Assembly (NCBI GenBank): GCA_002256935.1
Contig: NCGL01000024.1
Span: 1 to 64,000, forward strand
DNA length: 64,000 bases
From: Bdellovibrio sp. 28-41-41
GTDB lineage: Bacteria; Bdellovibrionota; Bdellovibrionia; Bdellovibrionales; Bdellovibrionaceae
Direction of reading: 5' to 3'
This document shows positions 51,307-61,104 of this stretch, piece after piece. Positions within the stretch are counted from its first letter, which is position 1, and the number at the start of each line of letters is the position of its first letter. A program made the translations under genes and the position numbers. Below the pieces are notes generated by a model that was not told the origin of the DNA, made no database searches, and worked only from the letters and a program-made list of their open reading frames with translations.

Positions 51307-53307
51307 TTATTCAACTTTCTTAAGTACCATATCCAGTGTGCGACGAGTGTTTTCTTGAACGTTAACTACCTCTCGCGCTTTGAATCCCAAAGAATTTGTT
51401 ACCTCGACAACCAAGTTTTGATTTGCCGGGACCTTAATTTCTTGTCTTAGCTCGTAGGTGCTTTTGTTTTCATTGTTTATTACAATTTTGTAATCGGCAC
51501 CAGCATTAAATGAATTGATTATGAGTCGCGCATACTGCTCTTCTTGCAGATTTTCCTTGATAATCATGTTATCGCCGTTGATTAAAACGGATCTATCGAC
51601 ATCAAAGTAACCTTGCTTTCTAAATTTAATACGAACATCACCTTTAGACGCGATATCCAGTTTCATAGGAGTGCGACCTTGGAATACGTTATCCAAATAA
51701 ATCTCAGCTTGTTTTGGCTCAGAATCAAAATGGACAGCAAACTTTCTAACTGCTGGAACTGATACCGGTTTAGTGATCGCACCAATCGCTTCACAGACTG
51801 ACTTGTCGCCATCTTTACATCTAGAAACACACTCTTTCAGTTTTGGTTGTGCTTTACACAATGCAACCGGAGATGGACCGGTATCGACCAGGTTGTTCGA
51901 TGAATTATGACTTTCGCCTTTGTAAACAAATTGATACCAAGATAAACCACCGATAACCATGGCGGCCATTAATACGGGCGTAAGGAAACTAGAGTCTTTT
52001 TTAGTTCTAGTTTTTTCAAAATTATACCTAGTCGCACGCGTTTTCGGTGACGACGAGTGTGACAAAGACGTAATCGATGTTTTGCTTTTATTTGACTCTT
52101 CTTGACGGCCATCACGTTTTTTCAACTTTACATCAATGTTTTCATTGATATCTACATTCAGGTGCAAATTTTCAACGTTATTCTCTGACATACCAGAGTT
52201 AACCAAAATTGGACTGCCTTCTGATTTTTTAGAATTCGAATCATGGCCTGAGTGATTTTGATTTTGATTTTGATTCTTGAATTTCTCATTTACACGCGTA
52301 ACGGTGTTAGAATCAACGCCGTCTGGATTCGCATGGATATGAGAGAATTCAACCAGTTTCCCTTTCTGTTCAGAGTACGCATCAGCAAATGCATGCTTGA
52401 TGAAAACGCTAAAATCTTGTGGAGAAAATTCAGGATAATGTGTATTTAAAAATCTATTTAAATCTCGGTGCAAAGCAGCTGATGTTTGGTAGCGAAGATT
52501 TTTGTCTTTCGCTAGCGCCTTACTTACGATTTTATCTAACTCTGGATGAATTGAAGGATCGATTTTTCTTAAGGACGGAATATTTGATTCACGAATTTTT
52601 CTTAAAATAGCGGCTTCTGAGCTGCCAGAGAATAGACGATCTTTTGCTAGAAGTTCCCAAAGAACGATACCTAACGAGAATACGTCAGTCCGCAAGTCGA
52701 TGTTTTGTCCATCCGCTTGCTCGGGACTCATGTAGCCAAATTTACCTTTTAATGTACCCGCTTTAGTGGCTTCTAATTGAGTTTCCGCCTTAGCGATACC
52801 AAAATCGATGATTTTGATTTCACCTTCAAAGCTGACCATAACGTTTTGCGGACTCATATCACGATGAGTGATATTAAGAGGCTTACCAGTTGTTCCATCT
52901 AAGCAACGATGTGCGTGATCCAATCCCGCGGAAACTTCCTTGATGATGTAAACGATTTGATCGACTTGAAAATGATTAGCTTTCTTTTTTAGTTCATTCA
53001 GAATTTGTCGTAAGTTTCTACCTTCGACGTATTCCATAACCAAGTAGAATTGATTTCTTTCAATACCGAATTCGTGGATGTGAACGACGTTACTGTGATT
53101 TAGATTCACGGCAATCTTCGCTTCTTCCTTAAACATCTCGATGAATTCTTCGTTATCAGAATATTGGGGAAGGATACGTTTGATAGCTACGAACTTACTT
53201 ACGCCATTGGCACCTGAGTTCTTAGCCAAATAAACTTCGGCCATACCGCCGGAGGCAAGCTTCTCAAGGAGTACATATTTACCAAAACGTTCAAAAGTGT
53301 GCGCCAT
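51307..53307 (-). CDS. Membrane Ser/Thr protein kinase with PEGA domain
   Basis: 666 residues. Kinase domain 8-290: glycine loop L-A-S-G-G-M-A-E-V-Y, K43 (V-A-I-K), H-R-D at 148-150 with N155, D-F-G at 168-170 and M-S-P-E-Q. A Ser/Thr- and Asn-rich linker (320-440) with runs of Q-N-Q-N leads to one membrane helix (about 450-468), then a Cys-containing segment (R-C-K-D-G-D-K-S-V-C) and a PEGA-type domain (from about 540). It would sense outside and phosphorylate cytoplasmic targets. Operon with the acyl-CoA ligase. Confidence 0.93.
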   Translation of the reverse strand: MAHTFERFGKYVLLEKLASGGMAEVYLAKNSGANGVSKFVAIKRILPQYSDNEEFIEMFKEEAKIAVNLNHSNVVHIHEFGIERNQFYLVMEYVEGRNLRQILNELKKKANHFQVDQIVYIIKEVSAGLDHAHRCLDGTTGKPLNITHRDMSPQNVMVSFEGEIKIIDFGIAKAETQLEATKAGTLKGKFGYMSPEQADGQNIDLRTDVFSLGIVLWELLAKDRLFSGSSEAAILRKIRESNIPSLRKIDPSIHPELDKIVSKALAKDKNLRYQTSAALHRDLNRFLNTHYPEFSPQDFSVFIKHAFADAYSEQKGKLVEFSHIHANPDGVDSNTVTRVNEKFKNQNQNQNHSGHDSNSKKSEGSPILVNSGMSENNVENLHLNVDINENIDVKLKKRDGRQEESNKSKTSITSLSHSSSPKTRATRYNFEKTRTKKDSSFLTPVLMAAMVIGGLSWYQFVYKGESHNSSNNLVDTGPSPVALCKAQPKLKECVSRCKDGDKSVCEAIGAITKPVSVPAVRKFAVHFDSEPKQAEIYLDNVFQGRTPMKLDIASKGDVRIKFRKQGYFDVDRSVLINGDNMIIKENLQEEQYARLIINSFNAGADYKIVINNENKSTYELRQEIKVPANQNLVVEVTNSLGFKAREVVNVQENTRRTLDMVLKKVE

Positions 53308-53473
53308 TTATTCCCTTCAACTGCTTTTATTTATCGGTTTTTCTATAGGTAGCTTAAGAAAAGATTGGCCTTTTCGGCCTTGACCATAGTCCAAAAAAAA
53401 TTCAATTGACCAAAATATTTACAGGACAGACTGGGCGATGATGTCTCATACTGGGAATAGTGCAGGAGGTTGA

Positions 53474-54082
53474 GTGCTTTGGATCGGGATCACTGGTTCT
53501 ATTGGGACTGGTAAATCTACATTTTCAGATTTGCTTCGAAAAAAGGGACGCTTTGTTCTGGACGCAGATGTATTGGCGAAACAAAACTTGGAAAAATCGA
53601 GCCCGGCGCATGCCAAGATCGTTGCAGAGTTTGGACCGTCTATCTTGGGACCGGATGGAAATATTGATCGTGCAGTCTTAGCCAAGATCGTTTTCTCGGA
53701 TCGGCAAAAATTAGAAAAACTAGAATCTATCACTCACCCGGAAGTTCGCTTGTCTGTTGAGAAAGCGAAAGATGAGCATGAAAAAAATAATCAAAAGTAT
53801 TTGTTTTACGATGTGCCATTGCTGTTTGAAAAAAACATGGAAAAGTCGTTTGATTTGGTTGTGATGGTTACGTGCAGTGTTGAAAATCAAATAAAAAGAA
53901 TTAAATCTAGAAATAATTGGTCCGATGAGGAAATAGAAAAACGTTTAGCGGCGCAGATGCCAATATCTCAGAAAGAAATCAAAGCTCACGTTTTAATTAA
54001 TAACAATGGTGACCTTAAAGACTTATCCAGAGAGGTTGATGGATTTGTGTTGTGGTTAGAATCGATTCAAAACCAAGACTGA
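53474..54082 (+). CDS. coaE: Dephospho-CoA kinase CoaE
   Basis: 202 residues, the last step of coenzyme A synthesis. P-loop G-S-I-G-T-G-K-S-T (residues 8-16), D-A-D (30-32), and V-P-L-L-F-E with the R-N-N-W-S-D-E-E lid motif. GTG start with AGGAGG 4 nt upstream. Its 3' end overlaps the convergent gene by 16 bp. Confidence 0.95.
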   Translation: MLWIGITGSIGTGKSTFSDLLRKKGRFVLDADVLAKQNLEKSSPAHAKIVAEFGPSILGPDGNIDRAVLAKIVFSDRQKLEKLESITHPEVRLSVEKAKDEHEKNNQKYLFYDVPLLFEKNMEKSFDLVVMVTCSVENQIKRIKSRNNWSDEEIEKRLAAQMPISQKEIKAHVLINNNGDLKDLSREVDGFVLWLESIQNQD

Positions 54083-54609
54083 AACGAGATCGAGTAAGCA
54101 AGACCTTTTAAGCCATAGTAGGCTTGCACTTGAAAGTACGTTGCAAAATCAGCATAGATATTTAGTTTTGATTGGTTAATATTCACCAAATTAGAAACGC
54201 CGTCGCGACCCCAAATAAACTGGCTAAAGCCTATCCCGTAATCTTTCCACATCGGATCCATCAAAAACAAACTTGAAAAATCAGATTGCAATTTTAGTTC
54301 AATGCTTTCATTCGATGCTAGTGAAGCGCCCCAAACAAAAGGCCGCTCAAATTCAAATTCAGTTCGTCGTGCTATTCCAATCAAGCAATGCCAGTCCGAT
54401 TCATGGTTGTCGTTAAATGCTCCACTGAGTCCACCAAGCTGCAAACGGAAGTTATGCGGTGAGGACGGAGGGAAGAAATCATCGTTTTCATGTTTCAACA
54501 CAGATTTGTCGTCAATGGGCGATACCGTCGTTGGTGCCGATTGGGGAGCTGCATTACTCCCGTTTAGCACGACAAAGGTCAAAAAAATGAAAATTATAAA
54601 ACTACGCAT
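54067..54609 (-). CDS. Small exported protein, probably outer membrane
   Basis: 180 residues, signal peptide 1-20 (ending N-A-A). After a polar linker come aromatic strand-like segments (F-R-L-Q-L-G-G-L, F-V-W-G-A-S-L, Y-F-Q-V-Q-A-Y-Y-G) and a terminal S-F-Q-S-W-F with a C-terminal Phe, as in small outer-membrane barrels. No family recognised. Divergent from the FadL-like gene, 56 nt apart. Confidence 0.65.
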   Translation of the reverse strand: MRSFIIFIFLTFVVLNGSNAAPQSAPTTVSPIDDKSVLKHENDDFFPPSSPHNFRLQLGGLSGAFNDNHESDWHCLIGIARRTEFEFERPFVWGASLASNESIELKLQSDFSSLFLMDPMWKDYGIGFSQFIWGRDGVSNLVNINQSKLNIYADFATYFQVQAYYGLKGLAYSISFQSWF

Positions 54610-54665
54610 ACTAAAAAGTATAAATTGTTTTTACAATTTTTGTGAAGTGCTATGATGGAGGATAA

Positions 54666-55844
54666 ATGAAAAAGTTAATACCTTTCGTAGGGGTCTGCCT
54701 TTTATGGTGCCAGCTGAGTTTGGCGGCCTATGACGGTGTTTCTTATCGAATTCATCAACAATATCAGTCGCCACGCGCACTAGGCATGGGGAATGCGTTC
54801 GTTGCTGTCGCAAATGACTACTCGGCTTTGTTTTACAATCCTGCAGGGTTGGCATTTCGTGACAGCCACGAGGTCAATCTATCCTTCGATTTGGGTGCGA
54901 CCGACGCATTTGCTACATTTAGCAAAGAAATCTCTGATGCGTCTTCGACCAAGGGATCCGAAACAGACAAACAGAACGCCATCTTTACTGCGATTCAAAA
55001 ACAGTACGGAAAGTCCTTTGGTGCGCGCTTTACGGCTCCAAACGGAATTTGGGTAGGGCGAGGTTGGGGGATCGGTTTCATCCCCGCAGACCTGTCGCTA
55101 GAGCTAACACCGAATCAACCGGTTTCTATTAGCTCAACAATGTACCTAGATACAACGTTAGCGTTAGGCTATGCAGATACCTTCAAGGACATCGAAAACG
55201 CCAAGGTCGCTTGGGGGATTACCGGTAAGGTAATTAACCGAGGTTACTTCAGTAAATCTGTGGATGCGATTGAGTTAGCTGCTGACTCTAATGTGATTAA
55301 AACTTCCGATTTGAAGGAAGGCTATTTTATTGATGCGGACATTGGCTTACTTTACAAACCACATATTCCTGACGACGACAGCTTGTTTTCGTGGTTTCGT
55401 TTAGCTAGACCAACGTTTGGTGCCGTTATCAAGAACGTTGTAGATGCGGACTCGATAGGAAGTCTAAAACTATTTAACAAAGAAGCCAGTGCGGACTCAA
55501 AGCCAGCTAAACTGACTCGAGTCATCGATATCGGTACGCGCTGGGAATATCCCAGCATGTGGATTTTCGGCGGACGCGGAACTCTAGATATTAAAAATAT
55601 TTTGCATCCAGCCTTCAATTTGCACAAAGGTTTAAACTTAGGCTTTGAGTTTGATTGGGCTGTCACAAATTGGTGGAAAGGTAGTTATCGTGTTGGTTTG
55701 GGCCAAGGTTACCTATCAGCGGGATTATCTGCGATGTTTACATGGTTTAATTTAGATTTAGTTACGTACGGTGAAGACGTGGGTACGTACAACACGCCTA
55801 AAGAAAACCGTTTGTTTCTATCTAGATTCTCTATGAATTTCTAG
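54666..55844 (+). CDS. Outer-membrane protein, FadL/PorV-like
   Basis: 392 residues, signal peptide 1-20. The start of the mature protein, R-A-L-G-M-G-N-A-F-V-A-V-A-N-D-Y, then L-F-Y-N-P-A-G-L-A, is the hallmark of the FadL/OmpP1 and PorV-type group. Strands throughout and C-terminal S-R-F-S-M-N-F. FadL members move hydrophobic molecules; given the acyl-CoA ligase nearby, lipid uptake is possible but not shown. It overlaps the convergent gene by 4 bp. Confidence 0.85.
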   Translation: MKKLIPFVGVCLLWCQLSLAAYDGVSYRIHQQYQSPRALGMGNAFVAVANDYSALFYNPAGLAFRDSHEVNLSFDLGATDAFATFSKEISDASSTKGSETDKQNAIFTAIQKQYGKSFGARFTAPNGIWVGRGWGIGFIPADLSLELTPNQPVSISSTMYLDTTLALGYADTFKDIENAKVAWGITGKVINRGYFSKSVDAIELAADSNVIKTSDLKEGYFIDADIGLLYKPHIPDDDSLFSWFRLARPTFGAVIKNVVDADSIGSLKLFNKEASADSKPAKLTRVIDIGTRWEYPSMWIFGGRGTLDIKNILHPAFNLHKGLNLGFEFDWAVTNWWKGSYRVGLGQGYLSAGLSAMFTWFNLDLVTYGEDVGTYNTPKENRLFLSRFSMNF

Positions 55845-56479
55845 GACTGAATATTATATTTCTTCGCCCTTTCTGAGAGGGCGCTGAGCTCTTTTACTAA
55901 ATATTCAATTTGCTTTGGATCTGAGGACTGGCCAGAGTTCACCTGGGCTAGTGATAGCGTCAGCGAATCTAACTCATTCAAGGCTTTTTGATTAATCGAG
56001 TACAGCTCTTCAAAATGAGTCAGATACTTTTTATTGATCTCAAGTTTGTTTTTCTCTTCGACGGACAAAGAATCAGACGATTTCTTTGAGAGTTCTTTTG
56101 CGCTGGTCGCATTGTTGCCAATGAAAATAGTTACGTCCTTTAGTTTTTTAAAGTTTTCATACAGACTTTGTTGAACTTGTTGCACAGGTTGAAGGTAGCG
56201 ATCATACGTGATCTCGCTTGGGTTAAATTTCTGGTTTAGAGTCTGTAAGTAAGAGTTATATTTTTTCTCGAGTTCATCAAATTGTTGAGAAATTTTTTCT
56301 CCGAATTTCTCGGCGTTTTCGGTGAACTGAAGCTTGAACAGATCTGATTTTAAGACCTTAGTAGCATCATTCACGTTTTTGATTCCAGACGCACTTGAAT
56401 AGCCACGACTTTTTTTGACCAAGGTCATGCTGATTAAAATTAACGCAGCTAAACCGCCTAATATAAGGAACCAAGTCAT
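55841..56479 (-). CDS. Membrane-anchored coiled-coil protein
   Basis: 212 residues with one N-terminal membrane helix (3-20) and a cytoplasmic or periplasmic helical region, 35-210, with coiled-coil character. No motif assigned. It is divergent from the SPFH and TelA genes (150-bp gap), with which it probably shares a function in membrane stress; this link rests on position only. Confidence 0.65.
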   Translation of the reverse strand: MTWFLILGGLAALILISMTLVKKSRGYSSASGIKNVNDATKVLKSDLFKLQFTENAEKFGEKISQQFDELEKKYNSYLQTLNQKFNPSEITYDRYLQPVQQVQQSLYENFKKLKDVTIFIGNNATSAKELSKKSSDSLSVEEKNKLEINKKYLTHFEELYSINQKALNELDSLTLSLAQVNSGQSSDPKQIEYLVKELSALSERAKKYNIQS

Positions 56480-56628
56480 AGATAATCTCCTTGATGAAAA
56501 CTGGCTCCTATTAAAGCCGTTATTCAGCGTTTTGCAACAAGTTAAGCGTACCGAAGCCGTATAAGAAGTTTATTGTCATTATTTTTAACTCCCGATATAT
56601 TTTAGGGGCAACTCTATAGGAGGCGGGA

Positions 56629-57603
56629 ATGGTTTTTGGGTTTTTTAAAAAGCAAATGCTTGATGTAATCGAATGGCCAGATGAAGCCCCAGGGGTATTA
56701 GCCTACCGGTACCCAATGCAAGATCGCGAAATTCAAAACGGAGCTCAGTTGACAGTTCGTCAGACACAATTAGCCTTATTCGTGAATGAAGGTGTAGTGG
56801 CCGACTTGTTTGGCCCGGGTATGCACACGATTGAAACACGCAACTTGCCTATGCTGACCAATTTGCAAAATTGGGATAAAATGTTTCAATCGCCATTCAA
56901 ATCAGATTTGATTTTCTTTTCAACGAATGAACAGATCGATCAAAAGTGGGGAACAGCTTCTCCGATCACAGTACGCGACAAAGATTTTGGTGTTGTTCGT
57001 GTTCGCGCCTTTGGAACCTACAGTTACCGTGTTAAAAACCCAAAAGTATTTTACCAAAAACTTTCTTCTAACAAAGAAGTTTTCATGTCGGGTGATTTAG
57101 AAGGACAGTTGAAATCTACGATCTTGACGTCACTAGCGACATACTTCGGAAAATCACAAGTTTCGTTTTTGGATATGGCCGCTAATCAGCAAAACTTCTC
57201 GCAAACATTGAAAGCGGAATTGGCCGATGATTTTGAAAACTATGGTTTAAGTTTGGAATCTTTCTATGTTCAAAGCGTTTCGTTGCCCGAAGAAGTTCAA
57301 GCACAAATTGATAAAATGGGTTCGATGAAAATTACGGGCGATATGAAACAGTACACGCAGTTTCAAGCAGCGGATAGTTTGACGAAAGAAGGCAATGGCA
57401 GTTCTGCTGGTGTAGAACTCGCAACAGCATTAGCTCTTGGTCAGAACGTAGCCAAATCGATAGGTTCTGGCGATTCTAGTGGGCCAACGAACGATGACGT
57501 TTTAAAAACAATCGGGCAACTGCATGATTTAAAAACTAAAGGTGTAATTTCAGAATCAGAATTTGAATCTAAAAAATCAGAACTATTAAAGCAAATTAAG
57601 TAA
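56629..57603 (+). CDS. SPFH-domain protein with SHOCT tail
   Basis: 324 residues. YdjI-type SPFH (band-7) domain (about 10-235), with V-I-E-W-P-D-E-A-P at the start, an internal P-M-L-T-N-L and R-V-R-A-F-G-T-Y-S-Y-R-V. A Gly/Ser linker (258-283) leads to a C-terminal SHOCT motif (G-Q-L-H-D-L-K-T-K-G-V-I-S-E-S-E-F). No membrane helix, so it may associate peripherally. In other bacteria SPFH proteins of this group accompany TelA and stress proteins. TelA follows after 11 nt. Confidence 0.87.
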   Translation: MVFGFFKKQMLDVIEWPDEAPGVLAYRYPMQDREIQNGAQLTVRQTQLALFVNEGVVADLFGPGMHTIETRNLPMLTNLQNWDKMFQSPFKSDLIFFSTNEQIDQKWGTASPITVRDKDFGVVRVRAFGTYSYRVKNPKVFYQKLSSNKEVFMSGDLEGQLKSTILTSLATYFGKSQVSFLDMAANQQNFSQTLKAELADDFENYGLSLESFYVQSVSLPEEVQAQIDKMGSMKITGDMKQYTQFQAADSLTKEGNGSSAGVELATALALGQNVAKSIGSGDSSGPTNDDVLKTIGQLHDLKTKGVISESEFESKKSELLKQIK

Positions 57604-57614
57604 AAGGAGTTTTT

Positions 57615-58820
57615 GTGGACACTAAAACAGCAGAGAATACCCGCATTGATGATATTTTTTCTACGGAAACGATTAAGAAAGATTTAGCTATATCGAACGC
57701 TAACCAACAGTTGCAAGCCAGCCCGACGGTGCAAGCAAATATAGAAACAAAAGCCACCGAGTTCATTGATCGCATTTTGAATTTAAATCCTCAGGACTAT
57801 AAAGGTCGTGAAGACAACAAAGCCGCAGTCGATACCTTTGGATTAGATTTGCAACGAGAAGCCGCAAAGAAGAGTGAATTACTAAGACAACCCGTTAAAA
57901 AACTATCTGATCGTTCTCAAGAGGGCGGCGAAGTCGCTAACTCATTAATCAACTTGAAATTGAAAGTTGAGGAATTAGACCCTTCTAAGTTTAGTTTCGA
58001 ACCGGGTTGGGTTTCAAGAACTCTTGGTTTTTTGCCTGGTATAGGTGATCCTCTAAAAAAATATTTTTCTAAATTTGAATCGGCTCAAGATGTAATTGCG
58101 GCGATCATAAAATCTTTAGAAAATGGCCGTGATCAATTACAACGTGATAATATCACACTGATTGAAGATCAAAAAAGCATGCGTGAGATTAGCGATAAAT
58201 TGACTCAAATGATCGCGCTATCTCAAGTGATCGATAACAAACTTCAGTACAAACTGGAGCGTGAAGTAGCGCCGGGTTCGGATCAAAATAAATTTTTAAG
58301 CGAAGAAATTCTGTTCCCATTACGTCAACGAATCATCGATTTACAGCAACAGCTCGCCGTAAATCAGCAAGGTGTGATCGCCACAGAGATCATCATGCGA
58401 AATAATAAGGAATTGGTTCGCGGCGTGAATCGCTCGCTGAACGTAACCGTGAGCGCTCTGCAAGTGGCGGCGACTGTGGCGATGGCCTTAGCTAACCAAA
58501 AAATAGTATTAGATAAAATCAACAGCGTTAACCAAACGACGAACGATCTTATCGCAGGCACGGCGTCTCGTTTGAAAACTCAAGGCGTGGAAATTCAAAA
58601 ACAGGCTTCGTCTGCGAGTCTGGATATGAATACATTGAAAGTGGCTTTCCAAGACATGAAAACAGCGATGGACGATATCTCTACATTCCGTCAGAAAGCT
58701 TTGCCGCAAATGGCTCAGGCAGTGATTGAAATGGACAAATTGACTACTGAGGCGCAGTCGTCTATAGCAAAAATGGACAAAGGCAACCAGGCAAAACCAA
58801 CGCTGGCAATTGATACATAA
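57615..58820 (+). CDS. TelA-family protein (toxic anion resistance)
   Basis: 401 residues, mainly helical. The TelA family domain spans about 80-370, with the G-F-L-P-G-I-G-D-P-L-K-K-Y motif and V-A-A-T-V-A-M-A-L-A-N-Q. First linked to tellurite resistance, the family is also tied to cell-envelope stress; actual activity is unknown. GTG start after AAAGGAG. It follows the SPFH gene by 11 nt and is 15 nt before hldA, so likely cotranscribed with both. Confidence 0.88.
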   Translation: MDTKTAENTRIDDIFSTETIKKDLAISNANQQLQASPTVQANIETKATEFIDRILNLNPQDYKGREDNKAAVDTFGLDLQREAAKKSELLRQPVKKLSDRSQEGGEVANSLINLKLKVEELDPSKFSFEPGWVSRTLGFLPGIGDPLKKYFSKFESAQDVIAAIIKSLENGRDQLQRDNITLIEDQKSMREISDKLTQMIALSQVIDNKLQYKLEREVAPGSDQNKFLSEEILFPLRQRIIDLQQQLAVNQQGVIATEIIMRNNKELVRGVNRSLNVTVSALQVAATVAMALANQKIVLDKINSVNQTTNDLIAGTASRLKTQGVEIQKQASSASLDMNTLKVAFQDMKTAMDDISTFRQKALPQMAQAVIEMDKLTTEAQSSIAKMDKGNQAKPTLAIDT

Positions 58821-58835
58821 GGATTTGAGGCTTCA

Positions 58836-59867
58836 TTGAAGACAAGTTTTAATATTGAAAAAATAGAATTAGATAACACACGCAAAACCCAGATCCTTAA
58901 CAAGATCCCGCAAATGGCTAGCAAGAAAGTTTTGGTAGTCGGCGATGTGGGATTAGATGAATACATCATCGGTGCAGTGAAGCGTATTTCTCCGGAAGCT
59001 CCTGTTCCGGTCATGGACGTGGAATCTGAAGAAAAACGTTTAGGACTGTCTGCGAACGTGGCTCAAAACATCACGGCATTAGGTGCGCAGGTGGGTATTT
59101 TATCGGTCGTGGGTGATGATTTCGGCGCCGATTTATTAAAACCATTGTTTAAAGATGCTAAAATTCCGTGGGACCTTATGCAAGTTGATGATTCTCGCCC
59201 GACCACTCGTAAATCACGAGTTATGGCGGGTCCTCATCACATCGTACGTATCGATTACGAATTAAAAAAATACTTATCTGAAACGGTCAGTGCCCGTGTG
59301 TTTAAAGTCTACTCTGAGGCATTACCTCAGTATGATGGTGTTATCCTTCAGGACTACGCTAAAGGTATTTTTGATGAATCTTTAATCCAAAAAATGATCG
59401 AAGAAGCTAATCGGGTAAAGGTACCGGTATTCGTCGATCCACATCGTACTCAGCCATTAGGTTTCTATCGTGGAGCTTCGCTATTTAAGCCTAATTACGA
59501 TGAGTCTCTTGTTCTTGCCGGGTTCAATTTTGAAGATCTTCGTGAAAACCCAAATAAAGTATACGAAATCGGTCAAACTTTACAAAAAAAGTTGAACACT
59601 AAAGACATCGTTATCACCCGAGGTAAAGAAGGTATGACGATTTTCTCGGGTGAAAGAATTACCGAAGTTCCTACTTTTGCTAAGCGAGTTTTCGATGTTA
59701 CGGGTGCTGGGGATACAGTTATTGCGACTATAGCGCTGTCACAGGTTGCTGGCTTTTCATTAAATGAATCCTGCCTTTTAGCAAACGTGGCCGCCGGTAA
59801 CGTCGTCAGCAAAGTGGGCTGCGTTCCTGCTGACCTCAAAGAGATGATTGAATTTATTTCACACTAG
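58836..59867 (+). CDS. hldA: D-glycero-beta-D-manno-heptose 7-phosphate kinase (RfaE1/HldA)
   Basis: 343 residues, PfkB-family kinase: V-V-G-D-V-G-L-D-E-Y-I-I-G at the N-terminus, R-I-S-P-E-A-P-V-P-V substrate motif and V-T-G-A-G-D-T with the catalytic Asp. It phosphorylates heptose 7-phosphate at C1; the nucleotidyltransferase partner is encoded at 20100. TTG start preceded by GAGG. The stand-alone kinase domain, not fused as in E. coli HldE, suits a split pathway. Confidence 0.92.
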   Translation: MKTSFNIEKIELDNTRKTQILNKIPQMASKKVLVVGDVGLDEYIIGAVKRISPEAPVPVMDVESEEKRLGLSANVAQNITALGAQVGILSVVGDDFGADLLKPLFKDAKIPWDLMQVDDSRPTTRKSRVMAGPHHIVRIDYELKKYLSETVSARVFKVYSEALPQYDGVILQDYAKGIFDESLIQKMIEEANRVKVPVFVDPHRTQPLGFYRGASLFKPNYDESLVLAGFNFEDLRENPNKVYEIGQTLQKKLNTKDIVITRGKEGMTIFSGERITEVPTFAKRVFDVTGAGDTVIATIALSQVAGFSLNESCLLANVAAGNVVSKVGCVPADLKEMIEFISH

Positions 59868-59900
59868 CTTTTTAAGTCGAAAACAGGCATATCTCTGTCC

Positions 59901-61079
59901 ATGCAAACAGAGTCTCAAACTACAGAAACATCAGAGGTAACTGCACCAATCGCACAATCAAGCGTGCAGACAACTTCTAGAAATTTCTTTGCCTTAACTT
60001 TGGCGGATTTAGAGACTCTTTTTAAGTCATTCGGTAAAGAAAAATTCCGTGCACAACAAATCTACAAATGGGTCTACGATAAAAACGTTACTGACCCTGA
60101 ACAGATGTCTAATTTGTCAAAAGACTTCCGTATCGAATTGAAAAACATGATCCAATTCGACCTTCCATCCGTTGTTAAACATTTAAAAAGCAAAGACGGC
60201 ACTCAAAAATTCTTATTCGATGTTGGTGACGGCAAAACGGTTGAGTCCGTTGTTATCCCCGCTGAAGATCGTCAGACTCTGTGTATCTCGTCTGAAGTGG
60301 GCTGTAACATGGCCTGCAAATTCTGCTTTACGGGTAAACAAAAACTACAAAAGCGCCTAACAGCAGACCAAATCGTCGGTCAATTTTTGCAAGTTCAAAG
60401 AGCCATGGGTGAGGGGCAACGTTTAACGAACGTGGTATTCATGGGTATGGGCGAGCCTTTAGATAATTCCGATGAAGTGTTTAAAGCGATCGAAATCTTG
60501 AATTCGCCATGGGGAACTAATTTCTCTCGTCGTCGCGTAACGGTGTCGACATCAGGTATCGTTCCTGAAATGTGGAAAATCGCGGCGAATAGAACTCGCT
60601 TAGCGGTTAGCTTGAATGGCTATGATGATGAAAGCCGTACGTCGGTTATGCCGATCAATAAGAAGTATCCACTTAAAGATTTGTTAAAAGAATGTGAAGT
60701 GTACGCTAAAGAAACGGGCGAGCGCGTAACGTTTGAATATGTATTGCTTAAAGGCATTACGGATCAAATCGAACATGCGCAGAAGTTGTTCCAGTTAACA
60801 AAGCACATCCCATGCAAAATTAATATTATTCCATTTAATGAACATCCAGGCTCAGGGTTTGAGCGTCCCTCAGATTCGCAAGTGATGAAGTTCCAGCAGT
60901 TGCTTATTGGTAAAGGTGCGCACGTATTGTTACGTCGTACTATGGGCCGAGATATCTTTGCAGCGTGTGGACAATTACGAAGTGAATTTGAAAGTCATCC
61001 ACAGCAAATGGACACATCGAATTCTAAATTGATTCGTACTTTACATTTAAAACCTAATTCAATATCGTCACATACATAA
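59901..61079 (+). CDS. rlmN: Dual-specificity RNA methyltransferase RlmN
   Basis: 392 residues. Radical SAM enzyme that makes m2A2503 in 23S rRNA and m2A37 in some tRNAs. The cluster motif C-N-M-A-C-K-F-C is C135, C139, C142. V-F-M-G-M-G-E-P-L-D-N and the C-terminal R-D-I-F-A-A-C-G-Q-L (the methylated Cys) are kept. The first 30 residues are a Thr/Ser/Gln-rich extension; a later start is possible. PfkB gene follows after 25 nt. Confidence 0.95.
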   Translation: MQTESQTTETSEVTAPIAQSSVQTTSRNFFALTLADLETLFKSFGKEKFRAQQIYKWVYDKNVTDPEQMSNLSKDFRIELKNMIQFDLPSVVKHLKSKDGTQKFLFDVGDGKTVESVVIPAEDRQTLCISSEVGCNMACKFCFTGKQKLQKRLTADQIVGQFLQVQRAMGEGQRLTNVVFMGMGEPLDNSDEVFKAIEILNSPWGTNFSRRRVTVSTSGIVPEMWKIAANRTRLAVSLNGYDDESRTSVMPINKKYPLKDLLKECEVYAKETGERVTFEYVLLKGITDQIEHAQKLFQLTKHIPCKINIIPFNEHPGSGFERPSDSQVMKFQQLLIGKGAHVLLRRTMGRDIFAACGQLRSEFESHPQQMDTSNSKLIRTLHLKPNSISSHT

Positions 61080-61104
61080 ATTTAAGAAACAGAAGGGGAC
61101 TCGA

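Noticed and set aside
54302-54655. 117-codon plus-strand frame antisense to the small exported protein
   Set aside because: The minus-strand gene has a signal peptide and barrel pattern; this frame has neither a ribosome-binding site nor a plausible protein sequence.
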